A stretch of 64,000 bases of DNA from Cupriavidus metallidurans CH34 (GTDB taxonomy: Bacteria > Pseudomonadota > Gammaproteobacteria > Burkholderiales > Burkholderiaceae). This document shows positions 26,878 through 35,966 of the stretch, in pieces (within the stretch, counting starts at the first letter, position 1; every line of letters begins with the position of its first letter). Position numbers and translations under genes: made by a program. The stretch covers positions 868,001 to 932,000 of the forward strand of contig NC_007973.1 of the NCBI RefSeq assembly GCF_000196015.1, in the 5' to 3' direction. The notes below the pieces were generated by a model that saw only the letters and a program-made list of their open reading frames with translations, was not told the origin of the DNA and ran no database searches.

Positions 26878-28503
26878 TCAGAAGCCCACGGCCTGACCGT
26901 CGCGGCGGCTGTCGCTGGCGGCCACATAGCCTTGCTCGGCATCGTCCGACAAACGCCAGATGAACTGGCCGGAGCCGAAGTCCATATACGGGTCTTCCAC
27001 GGATTTGAGCTTGTGGCCGCGCTCCTTGAGCCCGGCCACGGTGTTCGGGTCCATGGTGCCTTCAACGTCCAGCGTGAAGTCGCGGTTGACCTTCCAGCGC
27101 GGTGCGCAGCAGGCAGCCTGCGGTTGCTGGTTGTAATCGAGCATGCGCACAACGGTTTGCAGATGACCTTGCGGTTGCATATCGCCGCCCATGACGCCGA
27201 AGCTCATCACCGGCTTGCCTTGCTTGGTCAGGAAGGCCGGGATAATCGTGTGGAACGGGCGCTTGCCGCCTTCCACCACGTTGGCCGACTTCGGATCCAT
27301 CGAGAATCCAACGCCACGGTTCTGCAGGCTGATGCCGGTGCCCGGCACCACGACGCCGGAACCGAAGCCCATGTAGTTCGACTGGATGAACGAGATCATC
27401 ATGCCGTTCTCGTCTGCCGCGGTCAGGTAGATCGTGCCGCCCGTGCGGGGCATGCCGAAGTTGAAATGCGTCGCGCGTTGCATGTCGATCAGCTTGGCGC
27501 GGGACTTCAGGTAGGCCTCGTCCAACATCTGCTCGGGCGTGACCTCCATGCTGCGCGGATCGGCCACGTAGCGGTACAGGTCCGCGAAGGCAAGCTTCAT
27601 CGCCTCGATCTGCAGGTGCTGCGAGTCGACCGAATCCACCGGCAGCGAGCCGACGTCGAACTGATCGAGGATACCCAGCGCCATCAGCGCGGCAATGCCC
27701 TGGCCGTTCGGCGGAATCTCGTGCACTTCGTAGCCACGGTAGGACTTGCTGATCGGCGTGACCCACTCGGGGCGGTAGTTGCGCAGATCGTCGAGCGTCA
27801 TCGCGCCACCGCATGCCTTGCTGAACGCGGCGATCTTCTCGGCGATTTCGCCTTCATAGTACGCACGGCCGCCAGTGGCGCCGATCTTGCGCAGCGTGTC
27901 TGCGGCATCCTTGAACAAGAACTTCTCGCCGACAGCCGGCGCGCGGCCATTCGGCATGAACGTGTCGGCAAAGCCGGGCTGGCTCTTGAGGTCCGGCACG
28001 GCGGCGGCCCACTTGTGCGCAACCACCGGCGGCACTGCATAGCCACGTTCCGCGATCTCGATCGCGGGTTCCATCAGGTCTTCGAACGGCAGCTTGCCGA
28101 AGCGTTCGTGCAGCGCGGCCCAGCCGGCGATGACACCAGGCACGGTGACCGAATCCCAGCCACGGATCGGCCGGTTCGCAAGGCCGTTGCCATCGGCGCC
28201 GTACTTGTTCTTGAAGTAGTCCGGATTCCACGCGGCCGGTGCCACGCCCGACGAATTCAGGCCGTGCAGTTGCTTGCCGTCCCACAGGATCGCGAAGGCA
28301 TCGCTGCCCAGGCCGCACGACACCGGTTCCACCAGCGTGATCGCCGCGGCGGCGGCAATCGCGGCGTCCACTGCGTTGCCACCCTTGAGCAGCATCCGCA
28401 GGCCGGCCTGGGCCGCCAGCGGATGCGAGGTCGACACAACGTTGCGCGCGAACAGCGGAATGCGCACGGTGGGGTAGGGGTTGGTCCAGTTGAAGTTCTG
28501 CAT
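26878..28503 (-). CDS. Gamma-glutamyltransferase family protein, cytoplasmic YwrD-like type
   Basis: 541-residue Ntn hydrolase of the gamma-glutamyltranspeptidase family. It has STSHPLAAQAGLRMLLKGGNAVDAAIA (the N-terminal family block), and the probable nucleophile Thr357 in RTGGTIYLTAAD, where the precursor self-cleaves into two subunits. There is no signal peptide, unlike the classical periplasmic Ggt, so it resembles cytoplasmic YwrD-like or acylase-like members. A Bug receptor gene lies 78 bp upstream on the same strand, so it may hydrolyse an imported gamma-glutamyl or amide compound. Confidence 0.88.
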   Translation of the reverse strand: MQNFNWTNPYPTVRIPLFARNVVSTSHPLAAQAGLRMLLKGGNAVDAAIAAAAAITLVEPVSCGLGSDAFAILWDGKQLHGLNSSGVAPAAWNPDYFKNKYGADGNGLANRPIRGWDSVTVPGVIAGWAALHERFGKLPFEDLMEPAIEIAERGYAVPPVVAHKWAAAVPDLKSQPGFADTFMPNGRAPAVGEKFLFKDAADTLRKIGATGGRAYYEGEIAEKIAAFSKACGGAMTLDDLRNYRPEWVTPISKSYRGYEVHEIPPNGQGIAALMALGILDQFDVGSLPVDSVDSQHLQIEAMKLAFADLYRYVADPRSMEVTPEQMLDEAYLKSRAKLIDMQRATHFNFGMPRTGGTIYLTAADENGMMISFIQSNYMGFGSGVVVPGTGISLQNRGVGFSMDPKSANVVEGGKRPFHTIIPAFLTKQGKPVMSFGVMGGDMQPQGHLQTVVRMLDYNQQPQAACCAPRWKVNRDFTLDVEGTMDPNTVAGLKERGHKLKSVEDPYMDFGSGQFIWRLSDDAEQGYVAASDSRRDGQAVGF

Positions 28504-28581
28504 GGTGTCTCTCGCTATGCCTAGTGTTTTCTCTGCGCTCCCATCGCGCAGGAGAGCAGAGCAAAATTGGGGATCAAAGAA

Positions 28582-29559
28582 TCAATCCACCTGGATCTTC
28601 CGATCCTTGATCAGCTTGCCCCAGCGGGCGCTGTCCTTCTTCACCATCGCGGCGAACTGCGCCGGCGTGCCGCCAACGGGCTCGGCGCCGAGCTTGGCCA
28701 GGCGCTCCTTGACGTCCTGCGACTGGATGGCCTTGTTGAACTCGCTATTCAGGCGGTTGACGATATCTGCCGGCAGGCCCTTGGGGCCATAGATACCGAA
28801 CCACGTGTCCGATTCGAATCCGGGCAGCCCCGATTCGTTGACCGTCGGCAGGTCCGGAGCCAGCGGCGAGCGCTTCATGCTGGTCACGGCCAGCCCTTTC
28901 AGCTTGCCGTTCTTCACGTGCGGCATGCCGGACACGATGCTGTCGAACAGGATCTGCACCTTGTTCGAGATCAGGTCAGGCACCGCCAGCGCCGTGCCAC
29001 GGTACGGAATATGCGTGATGAACACACCGGCCTGGGCCTTGAATGCTTCGGCGGTCAGATGCACGACCGTGCCGTTGCCACTCGATGCGTAGTTCAATTC
29101 GCCCGGATGCTTTTTCGCGTAGTCGATCAGTTCCTTGACGTTCTTCACCGGCAGCGAGTTCGGCACCACCAGCACGTTGGTGGCCGTGGCCACCTGGCCG
29201 ATCGGCGTGAAGTCCGTCTCGGTGTTGTAGGGCAGATGGGTGTTGATGTACGGGCCGATCGAGTGCGTGCTGGTCGTGGCGATCAGCAGTGTGTAGCCGT
29301 CGGCGGGCGCCTTGGCCGCCATGTCCGAGCCGATCGCGCCGCCGGCGCCGGGCCGGTTGTCCACAACGATCTGCTGGCCCATGCTCGTGCCCACTTTCTG
29401 GGCAATGGCGCGCGCCAGCAGGTCAGTGGCACCGCTGGCCGGGAAGGGCACGATCAGCCGGATCGGCTTGCTGGGATAGTTCTCTGCGTGCGACGGGGCA
29501 GCAGCCAGGGTCAGGCTTGTGGCAAGGCCGACGCCAAACAGGCGAAGCCAGGTTTTCAT
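28582..29559 (-). CDS. Bug-family (TctC-like) periplasmic solute receptor
   Basis: 325 residues from ATG 29559, which follows GGAGAAGAG; a longer in-frame extension to 29736 covers promoter DNA and was rejected. Signal peptide: LRLFGVGLATSLTLAAAPSHA-EN. The mature start YPSKPIRLIVPFPASGATDLLARAIA and VVDNRPGAGG are hallmarks of tripartite tricarboxylate receptors. Bug proteins bind carboxylates, amides or amino acids. It is cotranscribed with the gamma-glutamyltransferase and divergent from a LysR gene, which probably controls both. Confidence 0.93.
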   Translation of the reverse strand: MKTWLRLFGVGLATSLTLAAAPSHAENYPSKPIRLIVPFPASGATDLLARAIAQKVGTSMGQQIVVDNRPGAGGAIGSDMAAKAPADGYTLLIATTSTHSIGPYINTHLPYNTETDFTPIGQVATATNVLVVPNSLPVKNVKELIDYAKKHPGELNYASSGNGTVVHLTAEAFKAQAGVFITHIPYRGTALAVPDLISNKVQILFDSIVSGMPHVKNGKLKGLAVTSMKRSPLAPDLPTVNESGLPGFESDTWFGIYGPKGLPADIVNRLNSEFNKAIQSQDVKERLAKLGAEPVGGTPAQFAAMVKKDSARWGKLIKDRKIQVD

Positions 29560-29664
29560 TTCTCTTCTCCGGTGCGGATGGGTACGGCACATCTCTTCTG
29601 GGCAGCAACCCAAAATTATTCCGCGCCGGTCGACATAATGAAAGTTAATATTCCTTGCCTGATC

Positions 29665-29681
29665 CACAAGAAAAACTTGTG
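29665..29681. promoter_or_regulatory. Palindrome CACAAG-N5-CTTGTG, candidate LysR operator
   Basis: Perfect 6-bp arms with an AAAAA spacer, lying between the divergent starts of the Bug gene (29559) and the LysR gene (29729), 48 bp upstream of the regulator. LysR proteins usually bind interrupted palindromes in exactly such a divergent gap. Confidence 0.55.
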
Positions 29682-29728
29682 AATCGAGCAAGGAGGCCAG
29701 CGACCCATATGCATTCAATGAGCACCCC

Positions 29729-30613
29729 ATGAGCACAATCCGCTTTCTAAGGACCTTCGTAGCCGTGGCCGAGCATGGCTCGTTCGCCGCTGCCGCCGGT
29801 CAGGTGGCGCTGACCCAGGCGGCAGTGAGCCTGCAGATGCGCTCCCTGGAGGAGGAATTGCGGCGCGAACTGTTCGATCGCAGCGGGCGCGTGGCAGTGC
29901 TCAATGCCGATGGCCGGGAATTGCTGCCCATGGCGCGGCGGCTGCTGGATCTCTATGAGGAGATGCGGCTGCCACTTTCAGGGTCCGATGCGATGGCGGG
30001 GGCTGTGGCGGTCGGCGCGGTGGTGTCGGTGATGGGGGGGCTGTCGCATGTTGTGGCGCGGCTCAAGCGCACGCACGCGGCGCTTGATGTCCGGCTTATC
30101 GGCGCGAAGTCGATCGAACTGGCGACGATGGTGGAGGGCGGCGAGCTCGATGCGGCGTTTCTGGTCGAAGGCATGGCGCGCCCATCCGGGGTGCTGCGCT
30201 GGACGCCCCTCTATGACGAGCCGCTGGTGGCCATCGCCTCGCGGGGCAGCGACGGCGATACGGCGCGTCAGGCGCTGGCGGCCAACCCGTTCCTGCGGTT
30301 CGATCGCACCCAGCGTACTGGCGTGCTGGTGGAGCGCGCGCTCCGCCGCGCGCATCTGCGCACCAACGAGTTTCTCGAACTGAATTCGATCGAGGCCTTG
30401 GTGGAACTCGTGCGTCAGGAGGTGGGGGTGACCGTGGTGCCGCTGCTAAAACGTGCCCGCTGGCAGGAAGACGAGGCGCTGCGCATCCTGCCGTTGCAGG
30501 CCGATGGCGAGCCAATGGTCCGCACCATCGGCATGCTGGAGCGGCGCGATCACGGCCGCGCGCACGTGACCGAGGCGATCCGCGCTGCGTGTGCCGAGTT
30601 GTTCGCGGCCTGA
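29729..30613 (+). CDS. LysR-family transcriptional regulator
   Basis: 294 residues. Winged helix-turn-helix at 1-60: MSTIRFLRTFVAVAEHGSF, then AAAAGQVALTQAAVSLQMRSLEEELR and LFDRSGR. The effector domain follows from about residue 90 (MAGAVAVGAVVSVMGGLSHVV). It is transcribed divergently from the Bug receptor and gamma-glutamyltransferase genes, so these are its likely targets, with inducer from the same substrate. Two in-frame ATG codons lie nearby; 29729 fits the family start. Confidence 0.93.
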   Translation: MSTIRFLRTFVAVAEHGSFAAAAGQVALTQAAVSLQMRSLEEELRRELFDRSGRVAVLNADGRELLPMARRLLDLYEEMRLPLSGSDAMAGAVAVGAVVSVMGGLSHVVARLKRTHAALDVRLIGAKSIELATMVEGGELDAAFLVEGMARPSGVLRWTPLYDEPLVAIASRGSDGDTARQALAANPFLRFDRTQRTGVLVERALRRAHLRTNEFLELNSIEALVELVRQEVGVTVVPLLKRARWQEDEALRILPLQADGEPMVRTIGMLERRDHGRAHVTEAIRAACAELFAA

Positions 30614-30662
30614 ACGTCGCCTGAATTCCCCCTGAACGCCGCATTGCTGCGGTGCCGGAATG

Positions 30663-30696
30663 AAAAAAGGGCGCCGCAATGGGCGCCCTTCCTTTA
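30663..30696. terminator. Bidirectional terminator between lysR and tctA
   Basis: AAGGGCGCC and GGCGCCCTT flank a 6-nt loop, with AAAAAA before and CCTTT after. Minus strand reads stem then TTTTTTC, the stronger direction, ending tctA. Confidence 0.88.
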
Positions 30697-30720
30697 CAGC
30701 GGAAGCTGAGACCGGAGGCC

Positions 30721-32223
30721 TTACTCTTCCTGGAATGCTTCTTCGCGCTTGGCCTTGATCGACGGCATGGCCACGATCAGCACCAGCACTGCCGCGCCGA
30801 TCAGCAGACCCAGCGACAGCGGGCGCGTCACGAACACGCTGAAGTCACCACGCGACAGCAGCAGCGAGCGGCGGAAGTTCTCTTCCATCATCGGTCCGAG
30901 CACGAAGCCCAGCAGCAGCGGTGCGGGTTCGCACTTCAGCTTGATGAACAGGTAGCCGATCACGCCGAAGGCCGCGGTCTGGAACACGTCGAACGTGGTG
31001 TTCTGGACCGAGTACACGCCGATGCAGCAGAACGTCAGGATCGCCGGGAACAGGAAGCGGTACGGCACCTTGAGCAGCTTCACCCACACGCCGATCATCG
31101 GCAGGTTCAGGATGATCAGCATGAAGTTGCCGATCCACATCGAGGCGATCAGGCCCCAGAACAGCGCAGGGTTGCTGCTCATCACCTGCGGACCAGGCTG
31201 GATGTTGTGGATCGTCATCGCACCGACCATCAGCGCCATCACGGCGTTGGGCGGAATGCCCAGCGTCAGCAGCGGGATGAACGAGGTCTGGGCAGCGGCG
31301 TTGTTGGCCGATTCCGGACCCGCCACGCCTTCGATCGCACCCTTGCCGAACTCGTGCGAGAACTTCGACGTCTTCTTTTCCAGCGAGTACGCGGCGAACG
31401 AAGCCAGCGCTGCACCACCACCCGGCAGGATACCCAGCGCCGAACCCAGCGCCGTGCCACGCAGCACCGCCGGAATCATGCGCTTGAAGTCTTCCTTGGT
31501 CGGGAACAGGTTCGTCACGCTGTCCGTGAAGGTTTCGCGGGCTTCCTTTTGCTCCAGGTTCGCGATGATTTCCGCGAAGCCGAATACACCCATCGCCACC
31601 GACACGAAGTTCAGGCCGTCGGTCAGTTCAGGTACGTCGAACGAGAAGCGCGCAGCGCCCGAGTTCACGTCGGTACCGACCAGACCCAGCAACAGGCCCA
31701 GCACGATCATCGCCACGGCCTTCGACAGCGAGCCCGAAGCCAGCACCACGGCGCCGATCAGACCCAGCACCATCAGCGAGAAGTACTCGGCGGGACCGAA
31801 CTTGAACGCCAGTTCCGACAGCGGCGCGGCAAACGCGGCCAGGATCAGGGTAGCCACGCAGCCAGCGAAGAACGAGCCGAGACCGGCGGTAGCCAGTGCC
31901 ACACCGGCACGGCCACGACGCGCCATCTGGTAGCCGTCGATCGTGGTCACCACTGATGATGATTCACCAGGCAGGTTCACCAGAATGGCGGTGGTCGACC
32001 CACCGTACTGCGCGCCGTAGTAGATACCGGCCAGCATGATCAGCGCAGCCACCGGCGGCAGCGTGTACGTCACCGGCAGCAGCATGGCGATGGTGGCCAG
32101 AGGCCCGAGGCCCGGCAGCACACCAATCAGCGTCCCGAGCACGCAGCCCAGGAATGCGTAGGCGAGGTTTTGCAGTGACAGGGCGGTTGCAAAGCCCAGT
32201 CCGAGGTTGTCTAACAGTTCCAT
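30721..32223 (-). CDS. tctA: Tripartite tricarboxylate transporter large permease TctA
   Basis: 500 residues with about 12 membrane helices. The N-terminal GVLPGLGPLATIAMLLPVTY is the characteristic TctA loop motif, and LGIPPNAVMALMVGAM and GILPGGGAALASFAAY are the second inverted-repeat counterpart. With TctB and a TctC/Bug receptor it makes a secondary, ion-driven uptake system for citrate-like carboxylates. It starts 13 bp after tctB with an AAGGAG site. No tctC is adjacent in this window. Confidence 0.95.
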   Translation of the reverse strand: MELLDNLGLGFATALSLQNLAYAFLGCVLGTLIGVLPGLGPLATIAMLLPVTYTLPPVAALIMLAGIYYGAQYGGSTTAILVNLPGESSSVVTTIDGYQMARRGRAGVALATAGLGSFFAGCVATLILAAFAAPLSELAFKFGPAEYFSLMVLGLIGAVVLASGSLSKAVAMIVLGLLLGLVGTDVNSGAARFSFDVPELTDGLNFVSVAMGVFGFAEIIANLEQKEARETFTDSVTNLFPTKEDFKRMIPAVLRGTALGSALGILPGGGAALASFAAYSLEKKTSKFSHEFGKGAIEGVAGPESANNAAAQTSFIPLLTLGIPPNAVMALMVGAMTIHNIQPGPQVMSSNPALFWGLIASMWIGNFMLIILNLPMIGVWVKLLKVPYRFLFPAILTFCCIGVYSVQNTTFDVFQTAAFGVIGYLFIKLKCEPAPLLLGFVLGPMMEENFRRSLLLSRGDFSVFVTRPLSLGLLIGAAVLVLIVAMPSIKAKREEAFQEE

Positions 32224-32236
32224 GAGGCCCGTCTCC

Positions 32237-32698
32237 TTAGCTTGCCAGGAAAGCCGGCCACACCGGCATCTGCAGGTTGATGCCGTACACGAAGGCGCCC
32301 ATGCTGATCAGCACGAGGATGATCGCGTTCAGAACGGCACCCTTCCAGCTGAATTCATGGCTGGCCATCGAGGAAACCAGCACCAGCACCACGACCGACA
32401 GCACCATGCCGAGCGGCTTGAGCAGCAGGCCGAACAGCACGACCGCACCCAGGATCCACAGCAGGATCTTGATATCCCAGCGTTCCAGGCTGTCTTGCGC
32501 CGCCTTGGACGACAGCGAACCCCACAGTACCAGCGCGCCCAGCAGGGCGAGCACGATGCCGAGCCAGAACGGGAAGTACCCCGGTCCCATCTTGGCGGCT
32601 GTTCCCATGGAATAGCCACGGGCGACGAAGGAAAAGCCCAGACCGACCAGAATGAACATCAGGCCGGAGGCAAAGTCCTTTTGGCTGCGTATGCGCAA
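32237..32698 (-). CDS. tctB: Tripartite tricarboxylate transporter small permease TctB
   Basis: 153 residues, four hydrophobic segments, TctB family (SQKDFASGLMFILVGLGFSF and RGYSMGTAAKMGPGYFPFWLG are its hallmarks). No suitable ATG exists: GAGGAG lies just before a TTG at 32696-32698, giving MRIRSQKDF, which matches the usual family start. The frame is open upstream to 32761 but that part is not TctB-like. Operon with tctA. The receptor must come from elsewhere. Confidence 0.88.
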   Translation of the reverse strand: MRIRSQKDFASGLMFILVGLGFSFVARGYSMGTAAKMGPGYFPFWLGIVLALLGALVLWGSLSSKAAQDSLERWDIKILLWILGAVVLFGLLLKPLGMVLSVVVLVLVSSMASHEFSWKGAVLNAIILVLISMGAFVYGINLQMPVWPAFLAS

Positions 32699-33072
32699 AA
32701 TGATTCTCCTCGATTGACTTGCTTGAACTTGACGCGACGTGCCGGAAAACCGGCCTGTCAACTGGGTCGCGGGTGCACGTCACCCACGGCCCTGCGACAC
32801 TCCCCGTCGCGGGCAGGGTGGAAGTTAAAAGTGCATCCTTTCAGCTACCTTTCATATGTCTGCATTTGGGTGCATCCTCAGGGTATGTCCCTAGGCATAC
32901 GTCCGAAAGCTGTTCGAAAGGCGGACGTAAGTCGTTGACGATGCAAGGGAAATCGCGAGGCGAACGGGAGATTGGACGTCCGGCAGCAGGGCGTGGAGCC
33001 GGCCTCGGCGTGCACTATCATCGACAGAACCGGTCGGTATATCGACGGTAAGACGGTACGGGGAGCCACGGG
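32699..33072. other. Divergent intergenic region, tctB / antiporter
   Basis: 374 bp between divergent genes. It holds a GCCGG-AAAA-CCGGC hairpin nested between TTGAC and GTCAA (32728-32760), an 18-bp GTATG-N8-CATAC palindrome near 32883, and two copies of GTGCATCCT (about 32831 and 32871). These may be operators for the tctBA promoter. I see no gene in it. Confidence 0.35.
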
Positions 33073-34890
33073 ATGGAAAGCATTGACCACGCCATTCTGC
33101 TCGGTGCCGTCGTGATGACGGCGGGCATCCTGCTTGGGGTTTTCTCGTCGCGCTTCGGTGTCCCGTTCCTGCTGGTCTTCTTGGGCGTAGGCATGGCGGC
33201 CGGGGTCGACGGCCCCGGTGGCATCCGCTTCTCCAACACCTGGCTCAGCTTCCTGGTGGGCAATATCGCGCTGGCCGTGATCCTGCTCGATGGGGGCTTG
33301 CGCACGCGCCTTGCCACCTTCCGCGTGGCGCTGCGGCCGTCCTTGTCCCTGGCCACGCTGGGGGTGGTCATCACGGCGGTGCTGGTCGGCGCGTTTGCTT
33401 CCTGGTTGCTCGGGATCGACTGGAAGCTCGGGCTGTTGCTAGGCGCCATCGTAGGCTCCACCGATGCCGCCGCCGTCTTCTCCCTGCTCAACGGTAGCGG
33501 TGTGCGGCTCACGGAGCGCGTGGCCAGCGTGCTCGAGATCGAGTCGGGTATCAACGATCCCATGGCGATCTTCCTGACCCTGACGTTGATCGAGTGGATC
33601 ACCTCGCCGCAGGGGCTGTCGCCCGGCGCGCTGGTGACGCGGCTGGTCGTGCAGTTCGGGGTGGGCGGGATACTTGGCGCGGCGCTGGGCTACTGTCTGG
33701 CCAACGTGATGGAACGCGTCAACGTGGCCGAGGGCCTGCAGGCCATTCTGGTCTGTTCGGGCGGCTGCATGGTCTGGGCGATCGTGCAGACTGCCGGCGG
33801 CAGTGGCTTCCTGGCGGTCTACCTGACCGGGATGATCGTCGGCAACCGGGAACACGCGGTCGGCGGCGACACGATGCGGGCGATGGATGGCATGGCCTGG
33901 CTGGCGCAGTCGGCGATGTTCCTGCTGCTTGGGCTGCTGGTGTCTCCGCACCGGATCTGGGACATCGCGCTGCCCGCCGCGGCCGTGGCGTTGTTTCTGA
34001 TGTGCGTGGCGCGGCCCGTATCCGTCTGGATCTCGTTGCTGCCGTTCCGGTTCAACGCGCGCGAGAAGGGTTTCGTGGCGTGGGTGGGGTTGCGCGGCGC
34101 GGTGCCGATCGTGCTGTCGTTGTTCCCGATGCTGCAGGGCATGAAGGATTCGGGGTTGCTGTTTCGCGTGGCGTTCGCGGTGGTGCTGGCCAGCCTGCTG
34201 TGCCAGGGCACCACGGTCGCCCTGGCTGCACGGCTGGCGCGCGTGCTGCGGCCGCTCTACAACGAACCGCTATCGCGTGAGCGGATGCGCGGCACCCAGG
34301 CGCCGGCACTGGAGTTGATGCAGTTCGAGGTGGCCGCTAATTCACCGGTGGACAGCTTGCGCGCGGACCAACTCGAATTGCCAATGCGCAGCCGCCTGAT
34401 GACCGTGGCGCGTGACGGGGCGCTGGTGCCGCTCGACCGCGCCATCCTGCGTGCTGGCGATACCGTCTCGGTGCTGGCGCCTGGCGGTGTTCTGCCGGTG
34501 CTTTCTCGCCTGTTCCTGACGTCAGGACCCCCGCCTGCCTGGGACCAGGTGACCTACGATTTTCTGCTTGCCGGACAGGCGAGTCTGGCCGATGTCGCCG
34601 CGCTCTATGGCACCCGGGCGCTGCTGCCGCACGAGCAGTTGAGCACGCTCGAACAGGCGATGCTGGCAGTGTTCCGGTCGCCGCCGGTAGAGGGGGATGC
34701 GCTGGAGATTGCCGGCTTGCGGCTGACGGTGACCCGCATGGACGGGCCCCGCATCGTGCAGGTGGGATTGCTGCTGCCGCGCCCGGTGGCGGCGGGCGCT
34801 GGCGATGGCACTAACCATCGCTGGCGCCGGCGTCACCGGGCACGGCCGGGGCTGGACCGGGTCAGTCGACCTTCGCGCCGGAAACCTTGA
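33073..34890 (+). CDS. nhaP2: K+/H+ antiporter, NhaP2/CvrA type
   Basis: 605 residues. Residues about 1-400 are a 12-13-helix CPA1 exchanger with the ion-site motifs GSTDAAAVFSLL and ESGINDPMAIFLTL (the ND pair). A TrkA-C (RCK-C) domain follows (about 415-480: VDSLRADQLELPMRSRLMTVARDG) and then a CorC/HlyC-like domain, the standard NhaP2 architecture. It exports K+ in exchange for protons and guards cell volume. The C-terminal tail (RWRRRHRARPG...) is basic and poorly conserved; its last 29 bp overlap the convergent Bug gene. Confidence 0.92.
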   Translation: MESIDHAILLGAVVMTAGILLGVFSSRFGVPFLLVFLGVGMAAGVDGPGGIRFSNTWLSFLVGNIALAVILLDGGLRTRLATFRVALRPSLSLATLGVVITAVLVGAFASWLLGIDWKLGLLLGAIVGSTDAAAVFSLLNGSGVRLTERVASVLEIESGINDPMAIFLTLTLIEWITSPQGLSPGALVTRLVVQFGVGGILGAALGYCLANVMERVNVAEGLQAILVCSGGCMVWAIVQTAGGSGFLAVYLTGMIVGNREHAVGGDTMRAMDGMAWLAQSAMFLLLGLLVSPHRIWDIALPAAAVALFLMCVARPVSVWISLLPFRFNAREKGFVAWVGLRGAVPIVLSLFPMLQGMKDSGLLFRVAFAVVLASLLCQGTTVALAARLARVLRPLYNEPLSRERMRGTQAPALELMQFEVAANSPVDSLRADQLELPMRSRLMTVARDGALVPLDRAILRAGDTVSVLAPGGVLPVLSRLFLTSGPPPAWDQVTYDFLLAGQASLADVAALYGTRALLPHEQLSTLEQAMLAVFRSPPVEGDALEIAGLRLTVTRMDGPRIVQVGLLLPRPVAAGAGDGTNHRWRRRHRARPGLDRVSRPSRRKP

Positions 34891-35869
34891 CGATCTGGCT
34901 GTACTTCTTCAGTTCGCGCTGGATCAGGGTGGCGAACTGGTCAGGCGTGGTCGGCGCCGGCTGCGCGCCAATGCGTGCCAGCTTCGCCTTCATGTCGTCG
35001 GTCTTCAGGATCGCCACGATGTCGCGATTGAGCCGATCGACGATGTCGCGCGGGGTGCCGGCCGGTGCGAGCACGCCGAACCACGTGGAGATATCGAAGT
35101 TCTCCAGGCCCAGTCCCTTGCCGGCTTCGGCAATCGTCGGCAGTTCCGGGAATGCAGCCGCACGGCTGGCCGTGGTGACCGCGAACGCCTTGAGCTTGCC
35201 CGCCTTGATGTTGGCCGACGCCGACGCGAGGTTGTCGAAGATCAGGTCGGTTTGGCCCGACAGCACCGACATCTGCGCGGGCGCCGCGCCGTTGTACGGG
35301 ATATGGACCATGCTGACATGCGCCATGCTCTTGAACAGCTCGCCCGACAGGTGTCCGGCGCTGCCGTTGCCACCCGACGCGTAGTCGAGCTTGCCCGGAT
35401 GCTTACGCGCGTATTCGACCAGATCGCGCACGGTATTGATGTGCAGTTCGGCGGCCTTGCCAGGGTGCATCACGAGCACGTTCGGCACGTCGGCCACGAG
35501 CGTGATCGGCGTGAAATCCTTGACCGGGTCATACGGCATCTTGGCGAACAGCGTCGGATTGATCGCATGGGTGGCCACCGCGCCCATCACGATCGTGTAG
35601 CCGTCGGCGGGCTGCTTGGCCACGAAGTCCGCGCCAAGATTTCCGCCCGCGCCGGGCCGGTTCTCCACCACCACGGGCTGACCGAGGCTATCGCGCAGCT
35701 TTTCGCCGATGGCGCGCGCTACGGTGTCGAGCGGGCCGCCGGCCGGGTAGGGCACGACGAAGCGGATCGGCTTGGTGGGCCAGTTGCTGGCGGCGCTGGC
35801 CGGTGCGGCAAAGGCCAGCGTGGCGGCCATTGCGGCGCCCATCGCGGCGGAGAGCAGGGTCTTCAACAT
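34862..35869 (-). CDS. Bug-family (TctC-like) periplasmic solute receptor
   Basis: 335 residues with a clear signal peptide (LLSAAMGAAMAATLAFAAPASA-AS). Mature domain starts NWPTKPIRFVVPYPAGGPLDTVARAIG and has VVENRPGAGGNLGADFVAKQ and the ADGYTIVMG segment of the family. It is 97 bp downstream of a DUF2214 gene and of a CoA-transferase on the same strand; a receptor for the acid that is then CoA-activated is an inference. Convergent with nhaP2. Confidence 0.92.
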   Translation of the reverse strand: MLKTLLSAAMGAAMAATLAFAAPASAASNWPTKPIRFVVPYPAGGPLDTVARAIGEKLRDSLGQPVVVENRPGAGGNLGADFVAKQPADGYTIVMGAVATHAINPTLFAKMPYDPVKDFTPITLVADVPNVLVMHPGKAAELHINTVRDLVEYARKHPGKLDYASGGNGSAGHLSGELFKSMAHVSMVHIPYNGAAPAQMSVLSGQTDLIFDNLASASANIKAGKLKAFAVTTASRAAAFPELPTIAEAGKGLGLENFDISTWFGVLAPAGTPRDIVDRLNRDIVAILKTDDMKAKLARIGAQPAPTTPDQFATLIQRELKKYSQIVKVSGAKVD

Positions 35870-35966
35870 AAGTCAGTGGATGAATGGAGGAAAGCGGGAG
35901 GAAAGCGGATGGCCAGCGCGGGTGCGACTGGCCGGAGGCCGCGGCAGGACGCGGCCCGTCGAGGTG

